From Pomphorhynchus laevis (taxonomy: Eukaryota > Acanthocephala > Palaeacanthocephala > Echinorhynchida > Pomphorhynchidae), in contig WNNJ02001273.1 of NCBI GenBank assembly GCA_012934845.2, forward strand, positions 186,001 through 250,000: a stretch of DNA of 64,000 bases, read 5' to 3'. Below are positions 1-13,600 of this stretch, in pieces. Below the pieces are notes generated by a model. That model ran no database searches, was not told the origin of the DNA, and saw nothing but the letters and a program-made list of their open reading frames with translations. Numbering within the stretch: position 1 is the first letter of the stretch; every line of letters begins with the position of its first letter. Both the position numbers and the translations under genes were made by a program.

Positions 1-1030
1 TATTAGTAAGCGTGTTTTTCTTCCTAAGAAAAAATCCTGCTCATGCCCTAAAGATCTGCGACCCATTTCGATTAAAAATGCCCTCGTGTCGATTTTAGAA
101 AAAGCGCTTGCGCGTAAAATCCGCGACCATTTAAGTAGGCGTAATTTGATCCCTCCAGGTTTTCATGGGTTCGTCAAAGGTCGCTCGGTCCATTCAGCAG
201 TTGGTGAGGTGGAGCAGTTTTGTCGGGATAATAGCCATCGTCTAGTTGTGGCTGTTTTCCTTGACTTTTCTGCTGCATTTGACCGCATCTCCATTTCCTT
301 TGTGATCTCTTCTCTCAGGTCCCTCGGGTTGCCTGCGAGAATTGTGAACAGAGTGGAGATCCTGCTGTATACCAAGCGATTTTACTATGAAGACGACCCT
401 GATGCGCGTCAGTTCTACCCTATTACGGGTAGAACTTACCCTATCACCTGTGCTACAATACAAAAACTTAAGAGATTAGCACTCTCTGCGCTCTCCTCCA
501 TATTTGCCTCTGAACCACTCCCCCACCTTCTCAAGTCGAGTAAAATACCTGGGGTTTACCGTTACGGTGAACTGGTCGGCGAAAGCTGACCTGGATAGAC
601 TCAAGCGTATCCTGAAGAAAGCTAGGTGAGCTCTGAAACGGGCTCAGCATCTGTCATTGAAAGGGAAAGCCCAGGTGCGCCTTTGGGGCACTTGGGCTAT
701 CTCGGGATTAGTCTTCTTCTCACGAGGACGTCCTTCAGTGCAAAGGCTAAGTTTTCTTAAGCTGCTCGTCTCTCGTTTACCAAGCATAGTCCGTGCCGAT
801 TGGATTCTTGGGGGGTGAAAGACCCCGGGTGGTTCAGTCGGAAGGCGGCGTGTTGGATCGGTTGGGGGCTCAGATCCCCCTGGACCTGAGGCCATGAAAT
901 AGAAAGGGAAGATGAAAAAACGAAAGAAAAATTCTGTCATTTTTTATCTGAGTTGGTTATGACCTACCTTTATTATTCTTGAATGCAATATTATGGTGTG
1001 TTTAATAAAGTCTTTATTATTATTACAATA
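1..1030 (+). mobile_element. 3' part of a non-LTR retrotransposon (R1/I-like LINE), broken
   Basis: Reverse-transcriptase coding is open from base 2 to 589 and enters from outside the window. Typical LINE blocks are visible: KDLRPISIKNALVSILEK (RT block 1 and 2 region), GFVKGRSVHSAV, and the catalytic palm motif VVAVFLDFSAAFDRISISF with its Asp. After about residue 125 the usual SVLSP and YADD blocks are missing, so there is an internal deletion. Coding resumes in another frame at 543 (KYLGFTV..NW, the usual block after the palm), meets an in-frame TGA at 627 and continues to a stop at 816. The 3' end runs to a TTATT-rich simple tail near 1025. It is a dead copy lying in what is probably the last intron of the phosphoglycerate mutase gene. 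R1/LOA/I clade cannot be separated by eye. Confidence 0.85.
798..893 (+). repeat. tRNA-like segment in the LINE 3' end
   Basis: TGGTTCAGTCG fits the RNA polymerase III A-box consensus TRGYNNARNNG. About 38 bases further on, GGCTCAGATCC resembles a B-box (GGTTCRANNCC) with a few changes. The same block, including the preceding GATTGGA..CTT..GGTGA stretch that here encodes the LINE C terminus, occurs twice in tandem at 45.1-45.4 kb. Either a tRNA-Gly-like SINE shares this LINE tail, or the LINE 3' end itself carries a tRNA-like fold. Confidence 0.5.
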
Positions 1031-1214
1031 CGTAATAGAGCAAATATGGTTTAAAACAGCAAAATAGTTGAAAGTGACGGAGGATCAATCATTTGCAACT
1101 CAAACGATTTTGCAGTAAAAACGATAAAGAATTCCAATATTTTGGACTAAAATCACTTAAAACAGTAAAAAATTGCGAACAATCAAAAGAAAGAGGACAA
1201 TACACCGGCTGACT

Positions 1215-1985
1215 TGATGAGGCAGGTAGCATTCCCCCGCTATACCGCTACTCTGATCCTCTGCATAGGCCAGCAAAAAAACGGCACAGATCGGTTAAGC
1301 GTTCGATCCTTTTGTCAATTTGCTTGAGTAGTGTAGCTGCACCCGGGCCTGCCCAGCATTTCCACAGCAGTCTTGCAAATGCGTACTGACGTTCGTTGAG
1401 ACAGCTGTATTTTCTGCGTTTGAGCTGCTAGGAGTGTAATGCCGCAGCTTCATCAGCAGCAACGGCATGAACGACATTTTAGGCTGCCAGAGTGTTGCTA
1501 TAAATGACGTCCCATACAAGTACTCAGCAAGATTCCCTTGGAAAAAGAGTGACTCCATCAAGCGCCTGCCGTTTTATCGGGTCAAACCTGCCGGCTTCAG
1601 GCGTGATAGAATGCTAGCGACAGCTTGAGCGGTCATATCCCTTCTTTCACGACCGAGTGACGACGGAAGCGCGATGAAAATTTGCTGCAGTCGAGATTGT
1701 GTGCACTATTGCTGGGAGCTTATTGTCCACATATGCACCGGCATGTTCCGCTACAGTCAACATCCAGCCTTAGTGCCACAGCTAAGAATATGGATTGGTC
1801 ATCCATGCGTGTGCTTGCGGAGGCAATAAGCAGAGCCTCTAGAAACGCGCCCGAGTACTTGTCAGCAACAACAATCAAACGTGATCACAACGCCTGGTCA
1901 TTGCTCCATCGAGCATACGCTGGTAACGTGTGTTGTAGTAGTCGGTCATCCGCAGTTTTTGATATTTTTGTTCGGGTGGGACGAC
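1215..1985 (-). mobile_element. Decayed C-terminal part of an RT-associated mobile-element ORF
   Basis: This stretch is much less AT-rich than its surroundings. Read on the minus strand in pieces it gives AWM..P, ALRLDVDC..CRCICG, RRHSVV, then LDGVTLFP, VLVWDVIYSNTLAA and RRKYS, in that order. This is the order of a conserved module I know from many invertebrate reverse-transcriptase-bearing elements (gaWL..P, LRLG..H.C.CG, RPDGVTLiPW, ..RaLVWDaT..DTLA). There are several stops and frame changes, so it is a fossil. I cannot name the family with certainty. It adjoins the LINE at 1-1030 in opposite orientation. Confidence 0.5.
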
Positions 1986-2293
1986 CGTCTGAAACTCAGC
2001 ACGTCATCGTGTGGTGGCATCAACGAAGTCTGGATTCACGTCAGACATGTGTTCACAACGAAATCTATGTATAGTCTGGGTTCAGTCAGAGTTATGTCAT
2101 CAACGAAGTTGGAACACGTCGCGAATGTAAAAAACAGTATATTGGTCATACCTCACTTTAATGATCCAGTATGGGCACACATGTGCGTAGGAGCTAATTC
2201 AAGTCGCCAGACCTCACTCAGTGAGGTCAGACCTTACTTTCATTATCACGCAGGATCAATATACGATGCTAAACGATCAATATATTTGCTCAG

Positions 2294-2415
2294 GAATTCC
2301 TCTGGTATACGAATTGGACAACGACTTCAAACCGATCAAACACTACTATCTAGCTGATGAAGCCAAAGTGAAAGCGGCAATGGATGCTGTAGATGCCCAG
2401 GGCAAAGCTAAATAA
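2294..2415 (+). CDS. Last exon of cofactor-dependent phosphoglycerate mutase
   Basis: The exon encodes [18 protein letters not shown], then [14 protein letters not shown] and DAQGKAK, then TAA, matching the C terminus of dPGM (gpm[23 protein letters not shown].....AV..QGKAK). dPGM interconverts 3- and 2-phosphoglycerate in cytosolic glycolysis. A good 3' splice site (TATATTTGCTCAG) precedes it, leaving phase 1 upstream exactly where PT-G|IP would be split. The stop overlaps an AATAAA polyadenylation signal at 2411-2416. No other PGAM exon lies in the window; the upstream intron holds LINE debris, so the rest should be to the left. A processed fragment is the alternative, but the splice site and poly(A) signal favour a real terminal exon. 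The KHYYLAD wording is closer to bacterial-type dPGM than to vertebrate PGAM. Confidence 0.75.
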
Positions 2416-4624
2416 AATGTATTGGATGATTTTGTCGAAATTAGAATTCTAAAGACAGAGTTCGCAAAGCTTTCGATTTTCGCTTTTGATAGTAAATGAC
2501 TGCATTTTTTATTCGCTTTTTATTTTTTCAATCAGGGAAGTAGTTTATTGTATAATTGTTTGCTCAAATGCTTATTAAAAAGTATTTATCAATAACCCGT
2601 CATTCCAGTATATATGAACTGTGGAGTATCACAGATTTATTGCTGCGATCGAAGATAATATAGATTGAACTATTAATCTGGTTTAATATACGATGGACAC
2701 ATGTAGAGGGAAACAGACTATCAGATGGTTAAGTAACTCAGTATAGAACATGGCCGAATCGACTGCTTTAGTTATTGCATCGTGCGATCGAATATATTAG
2801 ATACTATTGAAGGAAGGAGAAAATAAATAAAGGTGATAGGCTTTCTCCATATAGACCATGGTTTGCGTTATAACCAAGAAACACATTCAAGTGGAATGAC
2901 ATTATGTGAAGACATTAGTCAGTGGGCAACCGAACGTCAACTAATCTGATGTTGATATCTCTAGTTTTCGTATTTTGAAACAAAATAAAATATTTTATAG
3001 TTTATAAATTATATATAATTTATACTTTAAATCGATATTTTTATATATTTATGCTAAATTAATATGACGTAATTTGATTCCATTAATACAACTTCACATA
3101 AGATTTAATTTTTAAAAAATATTTAATCTTTAGTCGTTTGATAATCTACTGCGGTTCATCGAATAATTAAAAAAATTATAAATTAAAATTATTGAACGTA
3201 TAAAGTGGTTGAATAAACTGGTTGACAAACAGCCAGAAGTACAACACGATGCAGAAATATACTAAAAGAGATATTTTCTTTATGTTATAGATTCTGTCTT
3301 CTTACATAAGTTTCGCAAAATTACCCAATTATTAAATTAATGAAAATATTAAAATTAACTTTCAAAATTACGCTATTGTGAAAGTTATACTTTACCAAAA
3401 GACTAATTTAGGTTTTAAACTAAACTGTATAATCTGAAGTATATAGTATATAAGTATATATTTTTTACACTTAAAACTACTTTAATAATTTATAATGACT
3501 CATAAGTGACTAATAAAATTATATGTTAAAAATAATTAATTAAAATTATTGCACTCAGTTTAAATTTACTTTTATTGTTTTTTAACCAAATTTAGGTATA
3601 CAATTTCTATGAAATGATATGTATTAAACACAGTGTGCATTAATTAATTTATTTATCAATTAAAATATCCTGATCTGTTGTTAAAATTTTCTCGTAAAAG
3701 TCACTAAACTATTGAATTGTAAAGTTACATTTTTATTTAATATATTTACATATTTTAAGATTAAAATACGGCTTTTATATTAAATTCTTTATTTATGAAT
3801 ATATTTAAATTGTGATAGTCTGATAAAATTTGGTCGAATGCAAACTGCAGATCTGATAACGAAATATAAAATTTGGTAGAGTGTAAACCTGCAAGTCGTA
3901 TAACATTTGATACATTTGATATTACTTTATTTTAAATTCTATTTATGAAATGAATTGAAGAAAACATTAATTAGAAACGTTTTAAGATAGATGGTAGATA
4001 TATCGGATAGATCGACTATATATGGAAACATAACAGTAGATCAATATTTCCTTATAACACTGAGAACTCTCAAAGAACGTTATCAGTTTATAACACTCAA
4101 AGAACGTTGTCAAGGGTCTTTATCAAAAATCCGCCATTCTAGTGAACTGTAGAGTATCGAGATATAGAAAAATATTGAAACATGGATTGAACGAATAAAG
4201 TGGTTTAATTTGCATGATCAGTTTAAAATAGTGCAGTCTCGAGGATGATGTATTAGCTTGACTATTCGTGTATAAGATGACCGAAAAGGTGATTTGTTGA
4301 TGGATATTAGTCACTGATAATAAACTATATCTGTGACTGTCTAATCGTCAAAGTTAGGAATATTCTTGTATATATAAACGGCTGACAGGAATATATAGAT
4401 GACATTGTATTGATCATCTTCAAGTGTCAAATAGATGCTTCAATATATTTTAAAAACGATTTAAATATAAATTATTTCAAGATGGAAAGATTCGTCATTA
4501 GTTTTTTGAGTAGACAAAATACTGAATATTATTATCATATTTCTGGTTTTCTTCTAAAATTATAGAGATCGACAATTCAATGTTCACAAAAACTTCATTC
4601 TATTGCTGTTACAAAAAAAGAAAC
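2416..4624. other. AT-rich intergenic stretch
   Basis: No gene or recognisable transposon seen. It separates the convergent ends of the phosphoglycerate mutase gene (plus) and the LIM gene (minus), and so should hold the LIM gene 3' UTR next to 4625. I see no convincing AATAAA for the minus strand close to the stop. Confidence 0.6.
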
Positions 4625-4685
4625 TTATTTGTCTTCATGTTCAATACAGTATATATGATTATTGCGGTAAACGGCTTCGGCACTT
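4625..4685 (-). CDS. LIM gene exon 9, end of LIM domain and stop
   Basis: Acceptor TTTTTTGCCTTTTAG. Encodes SAEAVYRNNHIYCIEHEDK and TAA. It supplies the last ligand pair (C-x2-H) 17 residues after exon 8's final Cys, which is canonical LIM spacing, so the domain is complete. Confidence 0.9.
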
Positions 4686-7600
4686 CTAAAAGGCAAAAAA
4701 AAGTTGAATAATTGAATTTGATTTATAAAAGTTAAAATATTTAATAAAAACTTGTTTATTACTTCAATTACCATAGCTCAAAAATTGAGCTTTGACTCAT
4801 CATTTTCTTACTAAAGGTAATAACAAAATAGCTATCGAAATGTCGGGTTAACATTTTTAGTATGATTGATATTGGATTCTAGAATGATAATAATTTTCCT
4901 TTTTATTTTTCGTTCATACTACAAAATGTTGCTGTATTATACGATTCACGGATCCAAATACACGACTAGATCACATCAGTTGTTAATCCATCAGTTGGAA
5001 TGATTGAATGATGGAATTTTAGTAAATTTGTAATGTTTTTAATATTTTTAAAAGCATAACACATCATATTGGCAAATTTATAAGTTTCCACACAGATACA
5101 AAAAAAATGTTTAAACGAACAAATTTTCATGAAAGAATAAATGGTTGTATAAAAGATTATCTCATTCATTATTCAATTTATAAAAACTAGTCATGCGTGG
5201 CATTTGTAATGTATAGATCAACTGTAAATATAATTATTATATATTTTTTATTAATTAATAAATTACTTATTTTAACTTACGGTGGTATTTTATTACAAGT
5301 GGGGCATTTCATACACTTTTTATGCACAAATCCTTTCTGCTGAATTTGCACTCCTTCAGTAGAGCATACTGGCCCATGACAGCAAAGACATTTTTCCGCT
5401 GTCACAGTTTCATACTGAATCGGTACTGGTGCTGGTTTGCTCTAAAATGAAAAATATTTAAAATAATGCATGAAGTTAAAAAGCTTTTAAAAACGAATAA
5501 GTATAAGTATAATATTTTTGCTATTACAAGAACATTTTCAAAACGCGTTGTTACAATAAATTATAAGTTTTTGTTTCTGGATTAATTTACGTTAATTACA
5601 CTTATTATTAATAGCGTCTTGTAATAGACATCCAGAGTCTGCTTATATATAGCTGCACTCGTTGGATCTTTAATGAATACAGCATGTATTATGGTGGTGC
5701 ACGGATGTGCTGAGTAAACAACGGTCCAGGATTTCTTACGAAATATGACATTTATACGAAATGATGTTCCCGGCAACACTCGTCAGAATAATGAAGTACT
5801 CACTGGCCGTTTCGGTTGCATGTGTGGCATTGTGAATAAAGACGTTTCCGACACTTTGCTTAATTGTCTGAGGCTTACGCTCTTAACCAGATCGAATTGC
5901 TGTGCGGACCATCCTTTAACCCTAGGCAGAGGTTGTTGCTGAATTGTCGCTGCACTCGTTGGATCCTTAATGGATACGGCAGATATAATAGTATTGCACG
6001 GATATTCTGAGTATACAACGGTCCAGGATTTCTTACGAAATATGGCATTTATACGAAATGATGTTTCTTGATAGACTGGACTTCGATTCACGACTTTCAA
6101 TCACCATGTCACTTCTAGACGACCAATGAGTACCTGGCAACATTCGTCAGTAGAATGAGGTACACACTGGTCGTTTTGGTTGCCTGTGTGACATTGTGAA
6201 TAAAGGCGTTTCCGACACTTTGCTTAATTGTCTAAGGCTTACGCTCTTAACCAGATCGAATTGCTGTGCGGACCATCCTTAAACCCTAGGCAGAGGTTGT
6301 TGCTGAATTGTCGCTGCACTCGTTGGATCCTTAATGGATACGGCAGATATAATAGTATCGCACGGATGTGCTGAGTATACAACGGTCCAGAATTTCTTAC
6401 GAAATATGGCATTTATACGAAATGATGTTCCCGGCAACACTCGTCAGTAGAATGAAGTACTCACTGGCCGTTTCGTTTGCATGTGCGACATTGCGAATAA
6501 AGGCGTTTACGACACTTTGCTTAATTGTCTGAGGCTTACGCTCTTAACCAGATCAAATTGCTGTGCGGACCATCCTTAAACACTAGGCAGAGGTTGTTGC
6601 TGAATTGTCGCTGCACTCGTTGGATCCTTAATGGATACGGCAGATATAATAGTATTGCACGGATATGCTGAGTATACAACGGTCCAGGATTTCTTTCGAA
6701 ATATGGCATTTATACGAAATGATGTTGCTTGGTAGACTGGACTTCGATTCACGACTTTCAATCACCATGTCACTTCTAGACGACCAATGAGTACCCGGCA
6801 ACACTCGTCAGTAGAATGAAGTACTCACTGGTCGTTTCGGTTGCATGTGTGGCATTGTGAATAAAGACGTTTCCGACACTTTGCTTAATTGTCTGAGGCT
6901 TACGCTCTTAACCAGATCGAATTGCTGTGCGGACCATCCTTAAACCCTAGGCAGAGGTTGTTGCTGAATTGTCGCTGCACTCGTTGGATCCTTAATGGAT
7001 ACGGCAGATATAATAGTATTGCACGGATATGCTGAGTATACAACGGTCCAGGATTTCTTACGAAATATGGCATTTATACGAAATGATGTTTCTTGATAGA
7101 CTGGACTTCGATTCACGACTTTCAATCACCATGTCACTTCTAGACGACCAATGAGTACCTGGCAACATTCGTCAGTAGAATGAGGTACACACTGGTCGTT
7201 TCGGTTGCCTGTGTGACATTGTGAATAAAGGCGTTTCCGACACTTTGCTTAATTGTCTAAGGCTTACGCTCTTAACCAGATCGAATTGCTGTGCGGATCA
7301 TCCTTAAACACTAGGCAGAGGTTGCTGCTGAATTGTCGCTGCACTCGTTGGATCCTAAATGGATGCGGCAGGTATAATAGTAGTGCACGGATGTGCTGAG
7401 TAAACAACAGTCCAGGATTTCTTACGAAATATGGCATTTATACGAAATGATGTTCCCGGCAACACTCGTCAGAATAATGAAGTACTCACTGGCCGTTTCG
7501 GTTGCATGTGTGGCATTGTGAATAAAGACGTTTCCGACACTTTGCTTAATTGTCTGAGGCTTACGCTCTTAACCAGATCGAATTGCTGTGCGGACCATCC

Positions 7601-10600
7601 TTAAACCCTAGGCAGAGGTTGTTGCTGAATTGTCGCTGCACTTGTTGGATCCTTAATGGATACGTCAGATATAATAGTATTGCACGGATATGCTGAGTAT
7701 ACAACGGTCCAGGATTTCTTTCGAAATATGGCATTTATACGAAATGATGTTGCTTGGTAGACTGGACTTCGATTCACGACTTTCAATCACCATGTCACTT
7801 CTAGACGACCAATGAGTACCCGGCAACACTCGTCAGTAGAATGAAGTACTCACTGGCCGTTTCGGTTGCATGTGTGGCATTGTGAATAAAGACGTTTCCG
7901 ACACTTTGCTTAATTGTCTGAGGCTTACGCTCTTAACCAGATCGAATTGCTGTGCGGACCATCCTTTAACCCTAGGCAGAGGTTGTTGCTGAATTGTCGC
8001 TGCACTCGTTGGATCCTTAATGGATACGGCAGATATAATAGTATTGCACGGATATTCTGAGTATACAACGGTCCAGGATTTCTTACGAAATATGGCATTT
8101 ATACGAAATGATGTTTCTTGATAGACTGGACTTCGATTCACGACTTTCAATCACCATGTCACTTCTAGACGACCAATGAGTACCTGGCAACATTCGTCAG
8201 TAGAATGAGGTACACACTGGTCGTTTTGGTTGCCTGTGTGACATTGTGAATAAAGGCGTTTCCGACACTTTGCTTAATTGTCTAAGGCTTACGCTCTTAA
8301 CCAGATCGAATTGCTGTGCGGATCATCCTTAAACACTAGGCAGAGGTTGCTGCTGAATTGTCGCTGCACTCGTTGGATCCTAAATGGATGCGGCAGGTAT
8401 AATAGTAGTGCACGGATGTGCTGAGTAAACAACAGTCCAGGATTTTTTACGAAATTTGGCATTTATACGAAATGATGTTCCCGGCAACACTCGTCAGAAT
8501 AATGAAGTACTCACTGGCCGTTTCGGTTGCATGTGTGGCATTGTGAATAAAGACGTTTCCGACACTTTGCTTAATTGTCTGAGGCTTACGCTCTTAACCA
8601 GATCGAATTGCTGTGCGGACCATCCTTAATCCCTAGGCAGAGGTTGTTGCTGAATTGTCGCTGCACTCGTTGGATCCTTAATGGATACGTCAGATATAAT
8701 AGTATTGCACGGATATGCTGAGTATACAACGGTCCACGATTTCTTACGAAATACGGCATATAAACTAAATGATGTTGCTTGATAGACTGGACTTCGATTC
8801 ACGACTTTCAATCACCATGTCACTTCTAGACGAACGCTTCATCATCGAAATGATGAGTACCCGGCAACATTTGTCAGTAGAATGAAGTATTCACTGGCCG
8901 TTTCGGTTGCATGTGTGGCATTGTGAATAAAGACGTTTCCGACACTTTGCTTAATTGTCTAAAGCTTACGCTCTTAACCAGATCGAATTGCTGTGCGGAC
9001 CATCCTTAAACACTAGGCAGAGGTTGTTGCTGAATTGTGTGGTGTTGAACCGGTTGTTTACAATATCATCCATTGATGATGATTTCTATGATATGTAATT
9101 TTGGTGTAATGGTTGAAAACGTGCTCGCTCCCTATATATCAGAATTTACGAAATAAGCCCAAATTTTTAAACCAAACATAACATGTTTGTCACTATAGAA
9201 AAATGCAATGATGTGCTGAATTAAGATGACGCAATTAACAATGAGTTTGTAAATTGTAGCTACCTTAAATTCGAAATATAATGAACAAAATGACTTTTAA
9301 ATAAAGTAAGCCATCATTGTTATATAAATATATTACTGAATATCATTATAATTATAATGCTTTGATTAATTTATTAATTTGATTAATTTATTTATTTGAT
9401 TAATTATTTAATTATTCATTGTTCTAATAATTAAAAACAATCACTATTAAATCACGGTGATCAGTTTTAAACTTTTCTCGAATTAATAGCAGAATATAAT
9501 ATTAAAGATACAATATTTAAACTGTACGGGATGGCGAGTAATATTATTACTTTATTACTTTTTATTTTTATTTTTTAATATAATTTTTTATTTAATATAA
9601 TACATTAATAAAACATTTTTAAGGTTACCCGCAAATGGGCCCTAATTTTGTCGGAAAATTAATTAAAAATAAATTAAATGATGGCGAGTAAATTAAAATA
9701 TAAATATAAATAAATATTTAATTTATTTAGCAATATATTAAAAAACATTTAAATATTTGTAGCAATATTATTGAACGAGATATGCTGAAACATCATAGGC
9801 GTAAATATATTGCGTAAAACATAATTATTAAACACTTATTAAGCATAATTATTAAATTATATTAATTATAATTATATAATTATTATAATCTAAGATTATA
9901 TACAGCATAACAGTGTCTTCTATGTATAGAATAATGTCTAAATCAATCTTAGATTACTTATATCTTATATATTAATTTAAATAATCTATAAGATTATATA
10001 AACAACGTAAGATGATATATAATATAAGAGTATTTAAGATTTATAGGAAAATATGTCTAAATCAATCTTATATAATTTTTAAATCTTATATACTATTTTA
10101 TATAATCTATAAGATTATATATAAAATACAAATATCTTATATGTATGGGAAAATATGTCTAAATCAATCTTATTTTACTTTTATATCTTATATATTATTT
10201 TATATAATCTATAAGATCATATAAACAACGTAAGATGATATATAACATAAAAATATTTTAGATTTATAAGAAAATATGTCTAATTTAATATTATATTATA
10301 TCTTATTATTTTATATATTCTATAATATTATCTATAACATAAGATTATCATATATTTATAGGATAATATGTCCAAATCTATCTTATATTACTTATATATT
10401 TTAAATATTATTTTAAATAATCCATAATATTATCTATAACATAAGATTATCTGAGAAGATAAAATATAATTATTTACATAATTATTCAGAATAAACCACG
10501 TAATTATCTAACAGAAATTTGGATAGAAAAATATATCGAAAATACACTCAACAGATAAACGAGATATACTGGAACATAATAGGCTTGAATATATTGCGTA

Positions 10601-13600
10601 AAACAAAAAACAACTGAATGTAGATTTTTTGCGTAAAACAAAAAAGATCCCCTATTAGCAAAGAGATCCCATGAAAGCAAAGAAAGCTATTCTTTACAAC
10701 ACGTTCAAATTGTGATACAAATGCGAGATCCGAAAGAATTCTATGACCAATTGTATCGTAAACCTGATTATTTAAATAGTTTTCATTTAATAAAAAAATG
10801 AGTTATTAATAAAACCCTTATTTATTTATTATTTATTTAATAAAATCTTTATTAAAGTGGATTGAAGCCTAGTTATTTTAAGAGTGAAATGATTGAATCA
10901 TTATCCCCATAAAAGTATAACGAAAACAATACCAATATATTTTTTGTAGAAATAGTATCCAGTTAAATCATTATGTTATCACAACTTTCTTTAATACTAA
11001 CTACAAATCTTCTTGGTAGGGCAGTTTGCTTCTCTGTCGTCGTATGAATTGTTTTTGCGTCATTTTCGAAATCGGTGAATTTTCGACGCAGCACTTGTGC
11101 ATGACCTTCGCTAAGCGATATTTCTTGTTTGATGTTTCTTAAAATATTTATTTAATTAATGTGCAATTGTAATTAACCTACTCGTTATCTGATGTAGCTG
11201 GTTCTGCATCAGCATCATATGCATTCTTTAATCTAAAATCGTCATTAAATAATGCATAATCAATGCAAATTTGGACTATAATAAAGATATTTCATATTGC
11301 GTATCTAGAGAGCCAAAACGACTTTTTTACTATTTTATTTAAAGCATTTGCAACGTTATTTGAAAAAGTTTAATATCTAAATTTTAATTAAATATTTAAA
11401 TTTAAATATAATAAATTTTAATTTCTAAATTTTAATTAAATATTTAATTAATTGATTTAATTAAACAATAGACAATAATACGTACAATAATTTGTATTTC
11501 TCGTTAACATTATTTAGATATTTGAATATTACATATTTATTATTTATTTTAAAGAGGTTATTTGTAGCCTTTGCTTCTACCGTTACAAATTAATAAAAAT
11601 AATCACAAAATAATCCCGTAGAGCATATCGCCTCTCTAAATGGCAATATATCATCAATACATCATTAGTAATACAAATAAGAACGTATATAGATTATATA
11701 TATTTATATATACAAATATATAAAATTAATATCAAATTAATTTTTATATAAAATTTCTAAAATTTATAATATCATTAATATTATATAATTTTATTAAGAA
11801 TTAAATTATAGACAGTCACAAAAATAATTAAAATACTAAATATAATTAATATTTTATTAATCAATAAAAATAGCGTATGCTATTAGTAAATTGAGTGTTC
11901 AGCCTTACATATTAACCTGTAAAATTATTAAAGGTTTTAAGAATTACCGTAATATAAAATATATTAATATTTTAGGAGAACGGATAAGAAGAGGAGGACA
12001 CGTGCAACAAGAAGTCTACCACCCTAAAATAAGATGTTCGTCATTCAAAAATGACGAACATATTTGTACTGTATACATATGTATATGGTACGTCTAATTT
12101 TTATTAATAAATAACTTCTTTACTGTTGAAATCCCAGGGGTAGCTGAGAATCATTATACAGTGGAAAATAGTGCTTGATAGTTTTAGTGCAACTTATTTG
12201 TACACCAGAAGAATGAGAGAGCTGCTTTTTGAAAATTAGAGAGTAAGTGCCTTTTTATTCAGCTTTTAATAACACCTACGAATTTGAAAATAAAAGCATT
12301 AAATTTGTTTAAATGACGGTTCTATAGTAACAGACTTGTAGTTCAATTCATCGTAAAAAAGTATGTTTTCGAGAGAAAAATATAATTATGAAACATTTAA
12401 AAAGTACATGATCAAACAGAAAATAGTAAAATATATAAATCAACAAAATATCATTAAAAATAAATTAAATTAACATTAACTAAAACTACTATTAATTTAT
12501 ATCGTAAAGATGACATATTTAAATTTACAAGAAACATATTTTTGCATGATCATGCATACCATATAATATAAAATATAATACATTGAATAATGAAATTTTA
12601 AGAATTGCAACAATTTGTAACGATATGGGTTTTATTCAAAATCACTTAAATAATTTAAGAATATATATTTTATACTGGGTTTATTTAAAAATACCATTGA
12701 ACAGAAAATAGTAAAATGTATAAATCAACACAATAATATTAAAAATAAATTTAAAATTATTAGAGGAAACATTTTATTGTGACATTTCATTTTTTTATGA
12801 CTTTTACTTTAAATTTCAACTTTTTGTTATAACTTGATTTAAATTATAGAAAATCTTGAAACAATTATTAATTTTATTATTTAATTATTAAATTTTGATT
12901 TAGCATTATTATGTTTTGTTTATTTTATAATTATATTAAATACGTAGACTCAGTTAACTGATTTAATTAATTCCAATGTGCAAACCGACAAGAAACTTGA
13001 TTTGTGTGATTTTTAAATGTTAACTTTCTAGAGATGCTAGCAGTTACTAGCTAAATATCAAACTGCTTTTTCTTGTCTTTCAAAAATATACAAGACATAA
13101 TGATTTCATAAAGATGCAATGACATTTAAACCATATTCCTGTACAAATGAATATGTTAATTAAATGAATATGTAATTAAATTATATTTTTAATTTATTAT
13201 ATAAATAGAACATATTTTAATTTACAAGAAACATTTTTGCGTGAGCATTCATGTATACCATACCATATAATATTAAATATAATACATTAAATAATGAAAT
13301 CTTAAGAATTGCCATAAGAATTGTCTTATGGCAATTCTCGTTACAATTCTTAAATCTTAAGAATTCTTAAAAGTAGGGACATCTATATTTAGACAAGTAA
13401 ATTATGTTCCAATGGGTGGTAATAGTAGCCCAATTATATCTGACTTGTTTTTAAGCTTTATAGAGTATGAATTTGTTCATAACTGTGTCAAAACTAAATC
13501 TAAATTATACAAAGATATGAAATGTTCAGATATATGTGTATTTAATTATAATAATTTTTATTCAATTAGTGAGCACATTTATCCAGAAAGCCTTATTCTT

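Noticed and set aside
644-940. 98-codon minus-strand ORF over the LINE end
   Set aside because: Antisense to the LINE C terminus and the tRNA-like tail; no independent evidence.
1682-2357. Plus-strand ORFs of 130 and 158 codons as upstream exons of phosphoglycerate mutase
   Set aside because: No PGAM motif in either; the first is antisense to the decayed element at 1215-1985, and the second overlaps the PGAM exon in another frame.
5783-8811. Seven near-identical minus-strand ORFs of 61-105 codons starting MKVVNRSPVYQ
   Set aside because: They repeat with the satellite period; the frame is open because the monomer happens to be, and there is no promoter, splice or codon evidence for a protein.
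5651-9038. Possible CRISPR-like array or hammerhead satellite
   Set aside because: Units are continuous 297/364-bp monomers without spacers in an animal genome, and no CUGANGA plus GAAA pair in the right order was found in the monomer.
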